A stretch of DNA of 64,000 nt from JACKDW01 sp964621785. GTDB lineage: Bacteria > Myxococcota_A > Polyangia > Nannocystales > Nannocystaceae. Of this stretch, positions 1-8,681 are shown in pieces. The number at the start of each line of letters is the position of its first letter. The first letter of the stretch is position 1. Below the pieces are notes generated by a model. It searched no databases. It had not been told where the DNA came from and saw only the letters and a program-made list of their open reading frames with translations. Position numbers and translations under genes: made by a program. The stretch lies in assembly GCA_964621785.1 (NCBI GenBank), contig CAZUPD010000018.1, forward strand, positions 1-64,000. Direction: 5' to 3'.

Positions 1-373
1 CGGTCTTGCGCTTCGTCGCCTTCTTCGCGGTCTTCTTCTTGGCGGTCTTGCGCTTGGCTGCCTTCTTCGCAGTCTTCTTCTTGGCGGTCTTGCGCTTCGT
101 CGCCTTCTTCGCGGTCTTCTTCTTGGCGGTCTTGCGCTTGGCTGCCTTCTTCGCAGTCTTCTTCTTGGCGGTCTTGCGCTTCGTCGCCTTCTTCGCGGTC
201 TTCTTCTTGGCGGTCTTGCGCTTAGCTGCCTTCTTCGCAGTCTTTTTCTTGGTCGCCTTTTTCTTGGCGGCCTTGCGCTTGGTTGATTTTTTCTTGGCCT
301 TCTTCTTGGCCGGTTTGGCAGCGGGCTTGTCCGCTTCCGCGTCCGGCGCGGGCGTCGCGTTATCGTCGAGCAT
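1..373 (-). CDS. Histone H1-like Lys/Ala/Thr-rich repeat protein (C-terminus outside window)
   Basis: The minus strand opens at an ATG (371-373) preceded by a strong AAGGAGG ribosome site at 382-388, 8 nt upstream. The product starts MLDDNATPAPDAEADKPAAK and then becomes an almost uninterrupted Lys/Ala/Thr/Arg repeat built from RKTAKK and KKTAKKA elements in a 14-residue period; it runs off the left edge, so the C-terminus is missing. Such proteins resemble the C-terminal tail of histone H1 and bacterial Hc1-like proteins, known as non-specific DNA-binding, nucleoid-associated proteins. The acidic N-terminal stretch before the basic repeats is seen directly; DNA binding is inferred from composition. 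The repeats could also be prone to copy-number change. It has its own AT-rich upstream region and no co-directional neighbour immediately upstream. Confidence 0.8.
   Translation of the reverse strand, partial: MLDDNATPAPDAEADKPAAKPAKKKAKKKSTKRKAAKKKATKKKTAKKAAKRKTAKKKTAKKATKRKTAKKKTAKKAAKRKTAKKKTAKKATKRKTAKKKTAKKAAKRKTAKKKTAKKATKRKT
11..262. repeat. Tandem 42-bp coding repeat (6 copies, alternating in an 84-bp higher-order unit)
   Basis: Copies begin near 11, 53, 95, 137, 179 and 221. Odd copies carry cttcgtcgcc and even copies cttggctgcc or cttagctgcc, so the real period is an 84-bp pair. The repeat encodes the Lys-rich 14-residue units of the H1-like protein. Near identity at the DNA level, including third positions, suggests recent expansion by slippage or recombination. 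Confidence 0.9.
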
Positions 374-600
374 GCTTTGTCCCTCCTTAAGGGCAGCGGT
401 GAGCAAAACTTCCTACAACGACCGCGCGGTGTCAACGCCTATTTACCCTCATTTTTACTCAATTATAGGATATTATATGTTCATTTTAGGTAATTAAGTG
501 AAGTTGTAGCTTGTTTGTTTGTTTTGGCACTTGGGTGATCTGAAATCTATTTTTCGAAGTTCATGCGATTTTTTTGTATTTTGAATCACCTAATTTTCAG
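374..600 (-). promoter_or_regulatory. AT-rich leader/promoter region of the H1-like gene, with ribosome site at 382-388
   Basis: This stretch is far more AT-rich than its surroundings (notably 440-500 and 535-600), as expected for a promoter region in a GC-rich genome. The AAGGAGG ribosome site (minus strand, 382-388) fixes the H1-like start. I cannot assign a -10/-35 pair with confidence. No gene is evident between 374 and 672. Confidence 0.5.
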
Positions 601-621
601 TTCATTCGCGCTCTCACGCGC

Positions 622-648
622 AAAAAAACCCGGCTCAATGGCCGGGTT
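622..648 (-). terminator. Rho-independent terminator of the small lipoprotein gene
   Basis: A perfect 8-bp stem (627-634 with 641-648) closes a 6-nt loop; read on the minus strand it is followed by seven T residues (positions 628-622). It lies 25 bp beyond the stop of the lipoprotein gene that ends at 673. Confidence 0.85.
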
Positions 649-672
649 GAAGTTCAGTTCTGCGCGTGAGGC

Positions 673-1152
673 TCAATTCAAATGCTTGATCTCTGAGACT
701 GCGTCATCTACGATCGTTAGTTTTGTCTCGCTCGATGTTCCGTCGCAATCGAGATTGCTGTGGACATAGCGTCCGCGCTTTGGACCACTCGTGCAGCGGA
801 TGAAGGTGTGGTAACCGGGATTTTCTCCCTGGCTATCGGCGGGTGCTCCCCAAGCCATAAATGCGGCGAAAGCTGGATAGCCAACCTTCACTTCGCCTTT
901 CAACGCGGCGTCCCGCTGCTCGGCTGTCAGTGCAGTCCACTTTTGCCAAAGTCCTTTTTGTTTGAGGTAGGCCTCGCGTTCGGACTCTTTGAGTTGAAGA
1001 AACTGTTGTTGATCCGTCGGAGTTTCGAGGTTGTAGTAGAAGCGCCGCGATAGGTTGGGCAACTTCTCGGGCGTCATCGCGCAGGCGGATACGGTCAGGG
1101 CTGCAAGTACACCCGGTACCCATGCCCAGCGGACTTTTCGAGTCATCCTCAT
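673..1152 (-). CDS. Small putative lipoprotein, unknown function
   Basis: 159 residues. The N-terminus has basic residues, a hydrophobic stretch and a lipobox (LTVSAC, Cys24), so the mature protein is predicted to be a lipid-anchored envelope protein of about 135 residues. The rest contains a charged, Gln/Glu/Lys-rich segment (around residues 45-80) and a C-terminal half with two Cys (near CTSG and LDCDG) and no motif I recognise. Met3 is an equally possible start. It has its own terminator and is divergent from cdnL, so it is probably monocistronic. One TGYANNTRCA motif (1102-1111) lies within its signal-peptide coding region. Confidence 0.7.
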   Translation of the reverse strand: MRMTRKVRWAWVPGVLAALTVSACAMTPEKLPNLSRRFYYNLETPTDQQQFLQLKESEREAYLKQKGLWQKWTALTAEQRDAALKGEVKVGYPAFAAFMAWGAPADSQGENPGYHTFIRCTSGPKRGRYVHSNLDCDGTSSETKLTIVDDAVSEIKHLN

Positions 1153-1401
1153 GCAGGCAATGATAGTGAAGGCGTCCGCGGGAGCAAGCGAACGGCGATC
1201 TTGGCAACCCCGATGTCCTCACAATCGCCGGATCGTTGACGCGCTTTACGCGAGCATGCTACGCTCCTCCGGTCGCTCGCACGGGTGGCGACTACGTGTT
1301 GAAGAGGCGCTAAGGGTGCGTAGATACAGGTCGAACACGCTGAAACACAACTCCGGCACAACCCTTTCCCAGGCCTTCGCGGCCGGTCCGAGGAGCACTG
1401 T

Positions 1402-1887
1402 ATGAGCGAGTTTCAGGTCGGCGAGAAAGCCGTGTACCCAGGTCATGGCGTCGCGGAGGTCACCGGGCTCGAAAAGCGCGAAATCTCCGGGTCATCGATG
1501 GAGTTTTACGTCCTTCGTGTCCTCGAAAACGACATGAAAGTGATGGTTCCCAAGCGCAACGCCGAAAATGTCGGGCTGCGTCGTCTCGTGGGCGAAGAGC
1601 AGATCCAAGAGGTCTACCAGGTGCTCCACCGCCGCGACGAGGAAATCTCAACGGCGACCTGGAACCGCCGCTACCGCGAGTACATGGAAAAGATCAAGAC
1701 CGGCTCGCTGCTAGAAATCGCCAGTGTGATGCGAGATCTCTACCTGCTCAAATCCGACAAGGAACTCTCGTTTGGAGAGCGCAAAATGCTGGACACGGCG
1801 AGATCGTTGCTCGTACAAGAATTGTCGATCGCCAAGAGTCTCGATGAGAAGACGGTGACGACCGAGATCGAAGACATCTTCCCGTAG
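1402..1887 (+). CDS. cdnL: CarD/CdnL-family transcriptional regulator
   Basis: 161 residues beginning MSEFQVGEKAVYPGHGVAEV, the signature of the CarD_CdnL_TRCF RNA-polymerase-interacting domain. The N-terminal Tudor-like domain (about residues 1-65) binds the RNA polymerase beta subunit; the helical C-terminal half (about 70-161) contains the conserved WNRRYREY region known to contact promoter DNA. In myxobacteria and mycobacteria this protein stabilises open complexes at rRNA and other housekeeping promoters and is essential. The length matches CdnL rather than the longer myxobacterial CarD with its AT-hook tail. It stands alone, with about 160 bp to the next gene. Confidence 0.92.
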   Translation: MSEFQVGEKAVYPGHGVAEVTGLEKREISGSSMEFYVLRVLENDMKVMVPKRNAENVGLRRLVGEEQIQEVYQVLHRRDEEISTATWNRRYREYMEKIKTGSLLEIASVMRDLYLLKSDKELSFGERKMLDTARSLLVQELSIAKSLDEKTVTTEIEDIFP

Positions 1888-2050
1888 TCTCGCTTGTCCT
1901 TTGGACGGAGTCGCACCGGAAATTTGGCCGTTGAACGTGTCCTGAGTCGCGCCCGCTGTCGTCCATCGACCGCCAGCCGCCCAGGCTCGGTCCTCGGCCA
2001 AAATCACGCGCGCGCCCCATCGAAGCTGTCTTTGTGTTAGGGAGGGCCCC

Positions 2051-3094
2051 ATGCCAGTCGCTGACTTCTCCACCTACTGCCGCATGCTGGACAACGCTCG
2101 CACCAACCGTTTTGCCTATCCAGCGATCAACATCACCTCGCCCTCCAGCATCAGTGCCGCGCTTGCGGCGTTTGCCGCGGCCAAAAGCGACGGCATCATT
2201 CAGGTCAGTACGGGTGCTGGTTCGTTTGCCTCTGGCCTCGAAGTCAACGACATGGTCCTCGGCGCGATCACCCTCGCCGAATACGTTCACCGCGTCGCCG
2301 ATCGCTATCCGATCTACGTCGCCCTCCATACCGACCACTGTCAGCCAACCAAAGTCGACTCGTTTTTGCGGCCCTTGATCGCCGAGACGGCTCGTCGGCG
2401 CGCGGCTGGTCTTTCGAACCTATTCAACAGCCATATGTTCGACGGCTCCGAATTGCCGCTCGCGCAAAACCTCGCGCTCTCGCGCGAGTTACTCGGCGAA
2501 TGTACGGCCCAGCAGATCATCCTCGAAGTAGAGACCGGGGTCGTCGGTGGCGAAGAGGACGGAGTCAACAACGAGGATGCTCCGGCTGACAAGTTGTACA
2601 CAACCCCCGAGGACATGGTCGAAGTGGCCCGAACGCTCCAAACCGTTGCGGGTGCCCGCTACATGCTCGCCGCAACGTTCGGCAACGTTCACGGCGTCTA
2701 CAAGCCCGGCAACGTCAAGCTCCAACCCAAGATTTTACGCGATGGTCAGGCTGCGGTCGCTGCTGCCCTCGGTGAAGAGGCGAGGCTCGACCTCGTGTTT
2801 CACGGCGGTTCCGGGTCGTCTCTCGCTGAAATCCGCGAGACGCTCGACTACGGGGTCATCAAGATGAACATCGACACCGATACCCAGTACGCGTTTACCC
2901 GCCCGATCGTCGACCATCTTTTTTGTAACTACAACTCTGTGCTCAAGATCGACGGCGAGGTCGGGTCCAAGAAATTCTACGACCCGCGTACCTACCTCAA
3001 AAAAGCCGAGGCCGGGATGAAGCTCCGGATCGTCCGCGCGTGCGAAGACCTGCGCTCGACCGGGACCACGCTGATGGCTCAAGCTGCGACCTAG
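2051..3094 (+). CDS. fba: Class II fructose-bisphosphate aldolase
   Basis: 347 residues. Class II (zinc-dependent) aldolase of glycolysis and gluconeogenesis, cleaving fructose-1,6-bisphosphate to dihydroxyacetone phosphate and glyceraldehyde-3-phosphate in the cytosol. The HTDHC motif (residues 93-97) supplies the catalytic Asp and a zinc His; further His ligands are in NVHG (about 220) and FHGGSGS (about 255), the last also forming the phosphate-binding loop. A GGGAGG ribosome site lies just upstream of the ATG. The YciO-like gene starts 6 bp after the stop, suggesting co-transcription. Confidence 0.93.
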   Translation: MPVADFSTYCRMLDNARTNRFAYPAINITSPSSISAALAAFAAAKSDGIIQVSTGAGSFASGLEVNDMVLGAITLAEYVHRVADRYPIYVALHTDHCQPTKVDSFLRPLIAETARRRAAGLSNLFNSHMFDGSELPLAQNLALSRELLGECTAQQIILEVETGVVGGEEDGVNNEDAPADKLYTTPEDMVEVARTLQTVAGARYMLAATFGNVHGVYKPGNVKLQPKILRDGQAAVAAALGEEARLDLVFHGGSGSSLAEIRETLDYGVIKMNIDTDTQYAFTRPIVDHLFCNYNSVLKIDGEVGSKKFYDPRTYLKKAEAGMKLRIVRACEDLRSTGTTLMAQAAT

Positions 3095-3100
3095 TCTGCG

Positions 3101-3715
3101 ATGCGCATCCACGTCGACCCCTATCGCCCGGCTCCGCGAAAACTCGAGCAGGCGCTGTCGGCCCTGCAAAAGGGCGAGGTGATTATTTATCCGACCGACA
3201 CCGGCTACGCCTTTGGCTGTTGCCTGTCGAGTACCAAAGGGATCGCCCAACTTCGGCGGCTCAAAAAGATCCGTGAACGCGATCGCAAGCCGCTGACGAT
3301 GCTGGTTCGCGACCTCTCGCAACTCGGCTACTACGGCTGTGTCGGCAACCGCAACTTTCGCCTGATCCGACGGATCTTGCCCGGGCCGTTTACGATTGTG
3401 ATTCGTGCGACAGATAATGTCCCAAGGGCCATGTACAACCGACACCGCGAGGTCGGCCTGCGGATCCCCGATCACCCGCTGTGCCAGATGCTGGTCGAAC
3501 AACTCAACGAGCCCCTGCTGACAAGCTCGGTGACCAACCTCGACGCCGAAGCCAACGGCCTACAGGAGCCTGACGCCCTCGAACGCATCTACGCCCGCGA
3601 GGTCACGGTGGTCCTCGACTCCGGCCCGCTGTGGCCCGACCCCTCGACGGTCCTACGGCTGATGAATGACGAGGTCGAAGTCGTGCGCATCGGTCAGGGC
3701 GAGCTGCCGAGCTAG
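3101..3715 (+). CDS. YciO-type Sua5/YrdC family protein (threonylcarbamoyl-AMP synthase-like)
   Basis: 204 residues, one Sua5/YrdC fold and nothing else. The order of motifs (IIYPTDTGYAFGC near 28, KPLTMLVRDLS near 65, LPGPFT near 95, VGLRIPDHP near 120, SSVTN near 146) matches the short YciO subgroup more closely than TsaC or long Sua5. Family members bind L-threonine, ATP and bicarbonate to make the precursor for t6A in tRNA; the role of the YciO branch is less certain. tsaD, the next enzyme of that pathway, lies in the same window at 26.4 kb. It follows fba after 6 bp and is probably in the same operon. Confidence 0.82.
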   Translation: MRIHVDPYRPAPRKLEQALSALQKGEVIIYPTDTGYAFGCCLSSTKGIAQLRRLKKIRERDRKPLTMLVRDLSQLGYYGCVGNRNFRLIRRILPGPFTIVIRATDNVPRAMYNRHREVGLRIPDHPLCQMLVEQLNEPLLTSSVTNLDAEANGLQEPDALERIYAREVTVVLDSGPLWPDPSTVLRLMNDEVEVVRIGQGELPS

Positions 3716-3756
3716 CCCGTGAGATGGTCAGGCAGGCCAATATATTGCCCATACAT

Positions 3757-5157
3757 CTATTTTTGTGACACGGGCAACTCGACCTCGCGAAAATCGCGGG
3801 GCAGTCGCATGATGAACGTCGAACCCTTTCCCAACTCGCTTTCGACCGCCAGGGTTCCACCCATCATCGCGCACAGTTTTTGCGTCAAGCTCAACCCGAG
3901 GCCAGTGCCACCATAGCGGCGGGCGGTGGTTTCCTCGGCCTGGGCAAACGGTGCAAACACCCGTGAAAGTTGCTCCTCGGTCATGCCGATCCCGGTGTCG
4001 GTGATCTCGAAACGCACCCAGGTGATGTCCCTGTTGTCTTCGACGACGACACGCAGGGTCACCTCGCCTTCGTGGGTGAACTTGCAGGCGTTGCTCAACA
4101 GGTTGAACAACACCTGTTGGAGGCGGGTCGGGTCGTGGTAGAGCGCGAGCGGACGCCCACCGACGATCTCAAATTTGTTGTCCCCGGGCAGGGCCAAGGG
4201 TGCGACGACAGAACTTGTATGTGCCAATATTTCGGTGAGCTCCACAGCCTCGGCCACCAGCGGCATCTTCCCGGCCTCGACTTTGGAGAGATCGAGAATA
4301 TCGTTGATCAGGCTCAGTAAGTGTTCCGAGGTCAGGACGGTCGAGAGGTCGACGGCCAGCATCCGTTCCTGGGGATCACTCGAGGCTTGCACCTCTTCGA
4401 GAACCAACTCGGTGTAGCCAATGATGGCATTGAGCGGGGTGCGAAACTCGTGGCTCATGTTGGCCAAAAATGCCGACTTCGCCCGGTTGGCCGCCTCGGC
4501 TGCTGTTTGCGCACGCTTGCGAACCTCGACCTCGCGCACGAGTTCGCTGTTGGCGACCTCGGTTTCGACATGGGCGGCCCGGAGCTCCTCTAGGTGATCG
4601 TTTTCGAGGCCGTTTCGGTGGTGCTGAAACACCAGCAACAAACTTCCGACGGTCAGCACCAGGCCAAACGCCCCGAGCACCTCGACAAACAGGAGGTTGG
4701 GATGCACGACCGGGAGCAGCAAGATGCCGGCGAGACTGAAGGAGAAGACCCAAAAAAGGCCCCGCATCTTCAGGAGGATCTGTGCCAGCGTCAGTGCGAG
4801 CAGGTGCCAGGCAAAGACCGCGAGTAGGACTTCGGTACCCGGGTGCTCGAGTTCCCAGGTGACGACAAATGCGAGTAACGCGTAGGCGCTGACAAATCCG
4901 ATGGCGCTGATGCGGGCGTACCGTGTACGACTGACCACGTAGAGGGCGAGGCTCGTCACACCGAGACCCCACATCCACGCGTCGAACCCGTGGCGGTTGG
5001 CGAGCGCCCCCGGGACAATCATCACCGTCGCCAGCAACAAAAGCGACGAGAGCAAGCGAATCCGTCGCCGCATACTAGAGCGGACGAACCTCGGATGCGG
5101 CTCGACCAACCGCGCCCACATACCGTTCGCGGGAGCCCGCGTATCTCGATCGCTCAC
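3757..5157 (-). CDS. Membrane sensor histidine kinase (orphan)
   Basis: 466 residues. About five or six hydrophobic segments occupy residues 35-178 with no large periplasmic loop, so the sensor is probably intramembrane. A coiled-coil linker (185-225) leads to the HisKA dimerisation domain with phospho-acceptor His236 (MSHEFRTPLN), then a HATPase domain with the N-box (NLLSNACKFT), G1 (DTGIGM) and G2 (GGTGLGLSL) motifs. There is no receiver domain and no response-regulator gene next to it, so its partner is unknown. It is convergent with the aldolase operon; the start at 5157 is the longest reading and a later start is possible. Confidence 0.88.
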   Translation of the reverse strand: MSDRDTRAPANGMWARLVEPHPRFVRSSMRRRIRLLSSLLLLATVMIVPGALANRHGFDAWMWGLGVTSLALYVVSRTRYARISAIGFVSAYALLAFVVTWELEHPGTEVLLAVFAWHLLALTLAQILLKMRGLFWVFSFSLAGILLLPVVHPNLLFVEVLGAFGLVLTVGSLLLVFQHHRNGLENDHLEELRAAHVETEVANSELVREVEVRKRAQTAAEAANRAKSAFLANMSHEFRTPLNAIIGYTELVLEEVQASSDPQERMLAVDLSTVLTSEHLLSLINDILDLSKVEAGKMPLVAEAVELTEILAHTSSVVAPLALPGDNKFEIVGGRPLALYHDPTRLQQVLFNLLSNACKFTHEGEVTLRVVVEDNRDITWVRFEITDTGIGMTEEQLSRVFAPFAQAEETTARRYGGTGLGLSLTQKLCAMMGGTLAVESELGKGSTFIMRLPRDFREVELPVSQK

Positions 5158-5250
5158 GCGACCTTAGAGTACCCGAGATAGCAACACGGAAGACCCGTGA
5201 TGGTGACTTCGGAGCCCGACTCGGGCGTCGCTTTGTGGTAACCAACCTTC

Positions 5251-5907
5251 GTGAACCAACCCGACGACGCTCCGACAGCCGACGCGCGTACGGACGGAGC
5301 CAGCGAAGTTTTGTCTGACACTCCGTCACCGCAAAAGCCGATCGACCCGCGGCGAATCGCGTTGTTGATGGTCGGTGGCATGATCCTGTTCACGGCGGTA
5401 TTTGCCGTCTTGGGCTACTTCTTCCGCGAACCTCTGATGTCGGCAGCGGAGTACTTCGTCGCCAGTCTCGGGGGTCTGGGCGTGGCGATCGGGTTTTTCC
5501 TGCCCGATGCATTCACCGTTCCTCTGCCCAACGATGCCTTTAGTGCCCTCGGGCTCGCCGGTGGGATCGGATTTTGGGAAGTCGTCGCTTGGAGTTCGGC
5601 CGGCAGCGTCGCCGGAGGTTTGACCGGTTTCACCATCGGTCGCCGACTCGCGCGGACCAAGTGGTTTCGCAAAAAACTGACCACCGGCCAAGGCGCCGCG
5701 ATGCATGCCCTGATCGAGCGGTACGGCGCGGTCGGTCTCGGGGTCGCAGCCTGTACCCCGCTGCCCTACTCGCTTGCGACCTGGGCCGCAGGCACCAGCA
5801 AGTTGACCTATCTCCAATGCCTTCTGATCTCGGTGCCGCTGCGAACCATGCGGGTGACCGCGATGTTATGGCTCGTCGAATTTGGGTTGAAGGTCGGTGC
5901 GGGCTGA
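5251..5907 (+). CDS. DedA/VTT-like (YqaA-type) membrane protein
   Basis: 218 residues. An acidic, Ser/Thr-rich cytosolic N-terminus of about 35 residues is followed by several hydrophobic segments between residues 37 and 215. The central part (PLPNDAFSALGLAGG, then a Gly-rich helix and GRRLARTKWFRKK) resembles the VTT domain of DedA/YqaA/TMEM41 proteins, linked to lipid scrambling or transport and membrane homeostasis. The GTG at 5251 is the longest start. It is divergent from the histidine kinase (93 bp between starts), so the two may share a control region, but nothing shows that they function together. Confidence 0.68.
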   Translation: MNQPDDAPTADARTDGASEVLSDTPSPQKPIDPRRIALLMVGGMILFTAVFAVLGYFFREPLMSAAEYFVASLGGLGVAIGFFLPDAFTVPLPNDAFSALGLAGGIGFWEVVAWSSAGSVAGGLTGFTIGRRLARTKWFRKKLTTGQGAAMHALIERYGAVGLGVAACTPLPYSLATWAAGTSKLTYLQCLLISVPLRTMRVTAMLWLVEFGLKVGAG

Positions 5908-6114
5908 CCAACTGCGGCTCGCCATGCATGTGAACTTTTGAACATCTTGCGACCGCGGGTCCACCCCGATTCAGAAACACCGAACCGTCCGCCGGGCCGC
6001 TCAGATTTCACCTGAACCGAGCCCCGTCCCCGCGCGTTTGCTATCCCGCAAGGATGCGAAGGCGACGTTTTGAGGTACGCTAGCTGCTGGCTGCTGCCAG
6101 AGCTTGGAGTTCAT

Positions 6115-8232
6115 GTGAATCGATTCGGAACGCGGCGAACCTGCCGACATGTTGGACTGTGGGCGACTGTGGCCACCGCGTTGATCTCCGGCCCGGCACG
6201 CGCGGACATGTTGCACGTCGATGCAACTGCGAATCCAGACCGTGGACATACACCAGTTTCTGAGCTCTCCTACGAAGTGATCGTGGCCGGACAAGATGGC
6301 TACCGCGCCGATGTCCGGGTGCGTGTGGCCCTGCGCAACGATAGTCGGCGGCCGCAGGATGTCGTGTTAAACCTGGCTCTTCCCCGCGGGTCGGTGCTGG
6401 AAAACCTCCGTCTGGCACAGGCAGGTACCTGGTCGATGGGAAAGGTTACAAACGAGGCCAAAGGGGATCACGGACGGCGGCGGCCGGGAACGTTTTTTGC
6501 CCGCAGCCTCGCACCGAAACTCCCGGGGGATCTCCCCGGTGCCCAAGTCATCGGCTTTGCCCTCGATCCCGGCTCGGTCACACAGGTCGAACTCGGACTC
6601 ACCGTGGCACCGGAGATCCGCGGGACACACTGGGAAATCGCACTCCCGGGCCGCGGCGACAGTCCGTTGGGTATCGCCAAAAAACGCAATGTCATCGTTA
6701 AAACCAACGAGTTTTGGGTCGACGGCCAGGCCAACAAAGGCCAACCGATGCTCGCATCGCCGGCCGACGAGGGTGTGCGGGTGACCTGGAATGTCGCCCG
6801 CAGTTTTGACGCCAAGCGGCGGACCACACCACTCGAGGCAGATATTGAGGCGATCCCCGCACGCAGCCAGCGCGACGGCGGGACATTTCGCTTGTATCTA
6901 CAACCAGGATCAGCAACCAAACTCCACCCCGACCATGTCGTGTTGGTACTCGACCGCTCGCGCAGCACGACCCCCGACCTTCACCGCGCGGCCGTCAACC
7001 TGCTCAAAAAACTCGGCCAGCGATTCCCCAACGCAACGTTTGATGTCATCAGCTTTGCCCGCACCGCCTCGCCCGTGCTCGGTGCTCCGCCCAAACGCTG
7101 GCCCACCCTCGGAAAGGCGACACAGGTTACGGAACTCGCCGAAGCACTCGACCGCGGATTTCAACAACAGGGCACCAACGTAGCTGCCGCATTTGACCTC
7201 ACCGGACGTCGGCTGTCGGCCCGCAACGCCCGACGTCCACTGGTGCTCGTCGTCACCGACGGAATGATGCCGGTGAGCACCTCGCCAGAACATGTGCATC
7301 AGCAACTCAAACAAGGCCTCGGGCGCTCGCAAACACCAGACATCCTGTTTTTGGTCGACGAACCGATGCTGCGCAACCGCGCGATCGAGGCCAATCACCC
7401 AGTCGCCCGACTCGCGACACAACTCAAAGCTCGGATCCGACTGCAATCGCTCGCCAGCAATTACCTCGACCTGCGCAGCCTGCTAACCGCTCCACCGGTG
7501 ATCTCGGAGCTCAAGACAAAGTTGCCGCGCACGGTGACCCTGACGAGCCCCATGCCCACGGGACTCGTCGCCGGCAGCGTGGCAGTCGTCGAGGGAACCT
7601 ATTCGGGGAACCGACCCCCGCGACCCCAGATCCGCGGACGTGCGCTCGGACGCCGGATCGGCAGTACGGCCAAGCTCCATGCCCAAGCCCAACCCAAACC
7701 GGCACTGGCCGCGACCACCCAAGCCGCCGAGCTCAACGAGGCCGCAACCGCCGGGCTGGTCCTGCCCCCGTGGTACACCCGCAACGAAGATCATCAGGCC
7801 AAGCTGTCGATCCGCAATGCCGGTCGTGGCGGTGCGATCCGACGCGGCTATCTCGACGAACGGATTTTTCGCAACTACCTCGGCACCCGCGTCTACCCCC
7901 GTGCACGCGCCTGTTACAACCTCGCCTTGGCCCGCAATCAATCCCTCGCCGGACGGGTCGTGATTCAAGTCGAAGTCGGCAAGGGCGAGGTGATGCATGC
8001 GTCGCTGCTGCAACAAAACCTCAGCCACGACGACAGCGACTTCCTGCATTGTCTCGGTGAAGCGGCCTGGGCCCTCGAAATTCCCGCGGGCGAGTCGGAC
8101 CTCGAAATCTACCGTGTGCGCTACCCGTTGGTGTTTCACTCACCGCGATCAGGTCGTTCCCGCATCGAGGGGGATCCGCTGGACGAAGGCACATTTGAAC
8201 GTCTGTTGTCCGGACCCGACGGCGACGGCTAG
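6115..8232 (+). CDS. Exported VIT/vWA-domain protein with AgmX/PglI-like C-terminus
   Basis: I place the start at GTG 6115, which has a GGAG site 5 nt upstream and yields a clean signal peptide (cleavage after SGPARA); an in-frame TTG at 6070 would add 15 residues. After the signal peptide comes a VIT-like beta domain (to about residue 220), then a vWA domain with a MIDAS-like DRSRS motif (near 288-292) and a conserved VTDG strand. The last 100 residues (after the Gly-rich GRGGAIRRG) match the AgmX/PglI C-terminal domain found in myxobacterial motility and envelope proteins: YPRARACYNLALARN and GRVVIQVEVGKGEV. This is related to TonB-like C-termini. Likely a periplasmic or outer-membrane-associated protein. 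It carries a perfect TTGYANNTRCAA site at 6892-6903. Confidence 0.75.
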   Translation: MNRFGTRRTCRHVGLWATVATALISGPARADMLHVDATANPDRGHTPVSELSYEVIVAGQDGYRADVRVRVALRNDSRRPQDVVLNLALPRGSVLENLRLAQAGTWSMGKVTNEAKGDHGRRRPGTFFARSLAPKLPGDLPGAQVIGFALDPGSVTQVELGLTVAPEIRGTHWEIALPGRGDSPLGIAKKRNVIVKTNEFWVDGQANKGQPMLASPADEGVRVTWNVARSFDAKRRTTPLEADIEAIPARSQRDGGTFRLYLQPGSATKLHPDHVVLVLDRSRSTTPDLHRAAVNLLKKLGQRFPNATFDVISFARTASPVLGAPPKRWPTLGKATQVTELAEALDRGFQQQGTNVAAAFDLTGRRLSARNARRPLVLVVTDGMMPVSTSPEHVHQQLKQGLGRSQTPDILFLVDEPMLRNRAIEANHPVARLATQLKARIRLQSLASNYLDLRSLLTAPPVISELKTKLPRTVTLTSPMPTGLVAGSVAVVEGTYSGNRPPRPQIRGRALGRRIGSTAKLHAQAQPKPALAATTQAAELNEAATAGLVLPPWYTRNEDHQAKLSIRNAGRGGAIRRGYLDERIFRNYLGTRVYPRARACYNLALARNQSLAGRVVIQVEVGKGEVMHASLLQQNLSHDDSDFLHCLGEAAWALEIPAGESDLEIYRVRYPLVFHSPRSGRSRIEGDPLDEGTFERLLSGPDGDG

Positions 8233-8681
8233 ACGTTGCCCAGACTGCCGTACCGCGTCACCCGTTGCGTCGCGTCCAACCGACGTGAAACAATCGGGAG
8301 CTTCGTTGAGCGAGCACCACCCTGCACCGCTCCAGCGGAGTGAAACGTTCGGGGAATCAAAGCGATTTCACGCGCGAGTAACCGCTGCCGACTTGCAAGA
8401 TTTTCCCAGCTGCTTGCAAATGCACTGATATCTGTATCCCAGGTTCCACGGCTCCGCCCACCAGCGCACGCCCGCGCACCCGACGTCTCGCTGCCCGTAT
8501 GATGCGCATCGGACATCGGTGTCACGCACACATCTGGACCCTGGGACAGGTCGCGGTGCGTGTTGGTACAACATCTGCGCGGCCCGCCCCGCCCGTGACC
8601 GCGTATACTCCGGTCGAACAGCCCTGCGATGGCCATTTGACGAACACGCGGGCTTCGGCGGAGAGGACTTCGACCTGAGGC
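8233..8681. other. Intergenic region, 449 bp, no gene recognised
   Basis: It separates the VIT/vWA gene from the kinase gene. I see no convincing coding sequence or RNA gene. It contains one copy of the iterated palindrome (TTGCAAATGCAC, 8414-8425), and the direct pair cttgcaagat / cttgcaaatg near 8393 and 8413. The kinase promoter presumably lies in its right-hand part, where TATACT at 8604-8609 could be a -10 element, without a good -35 match. Confidence 0.5.

Noticed and set aside
4201..4230. Further iterated-palindrome copies (for example near 4212, 10583, 12648, 32513, 40708)
   Set aside because: They miss one base of TGYANNTRCA and were left out of the count to keep it strict.
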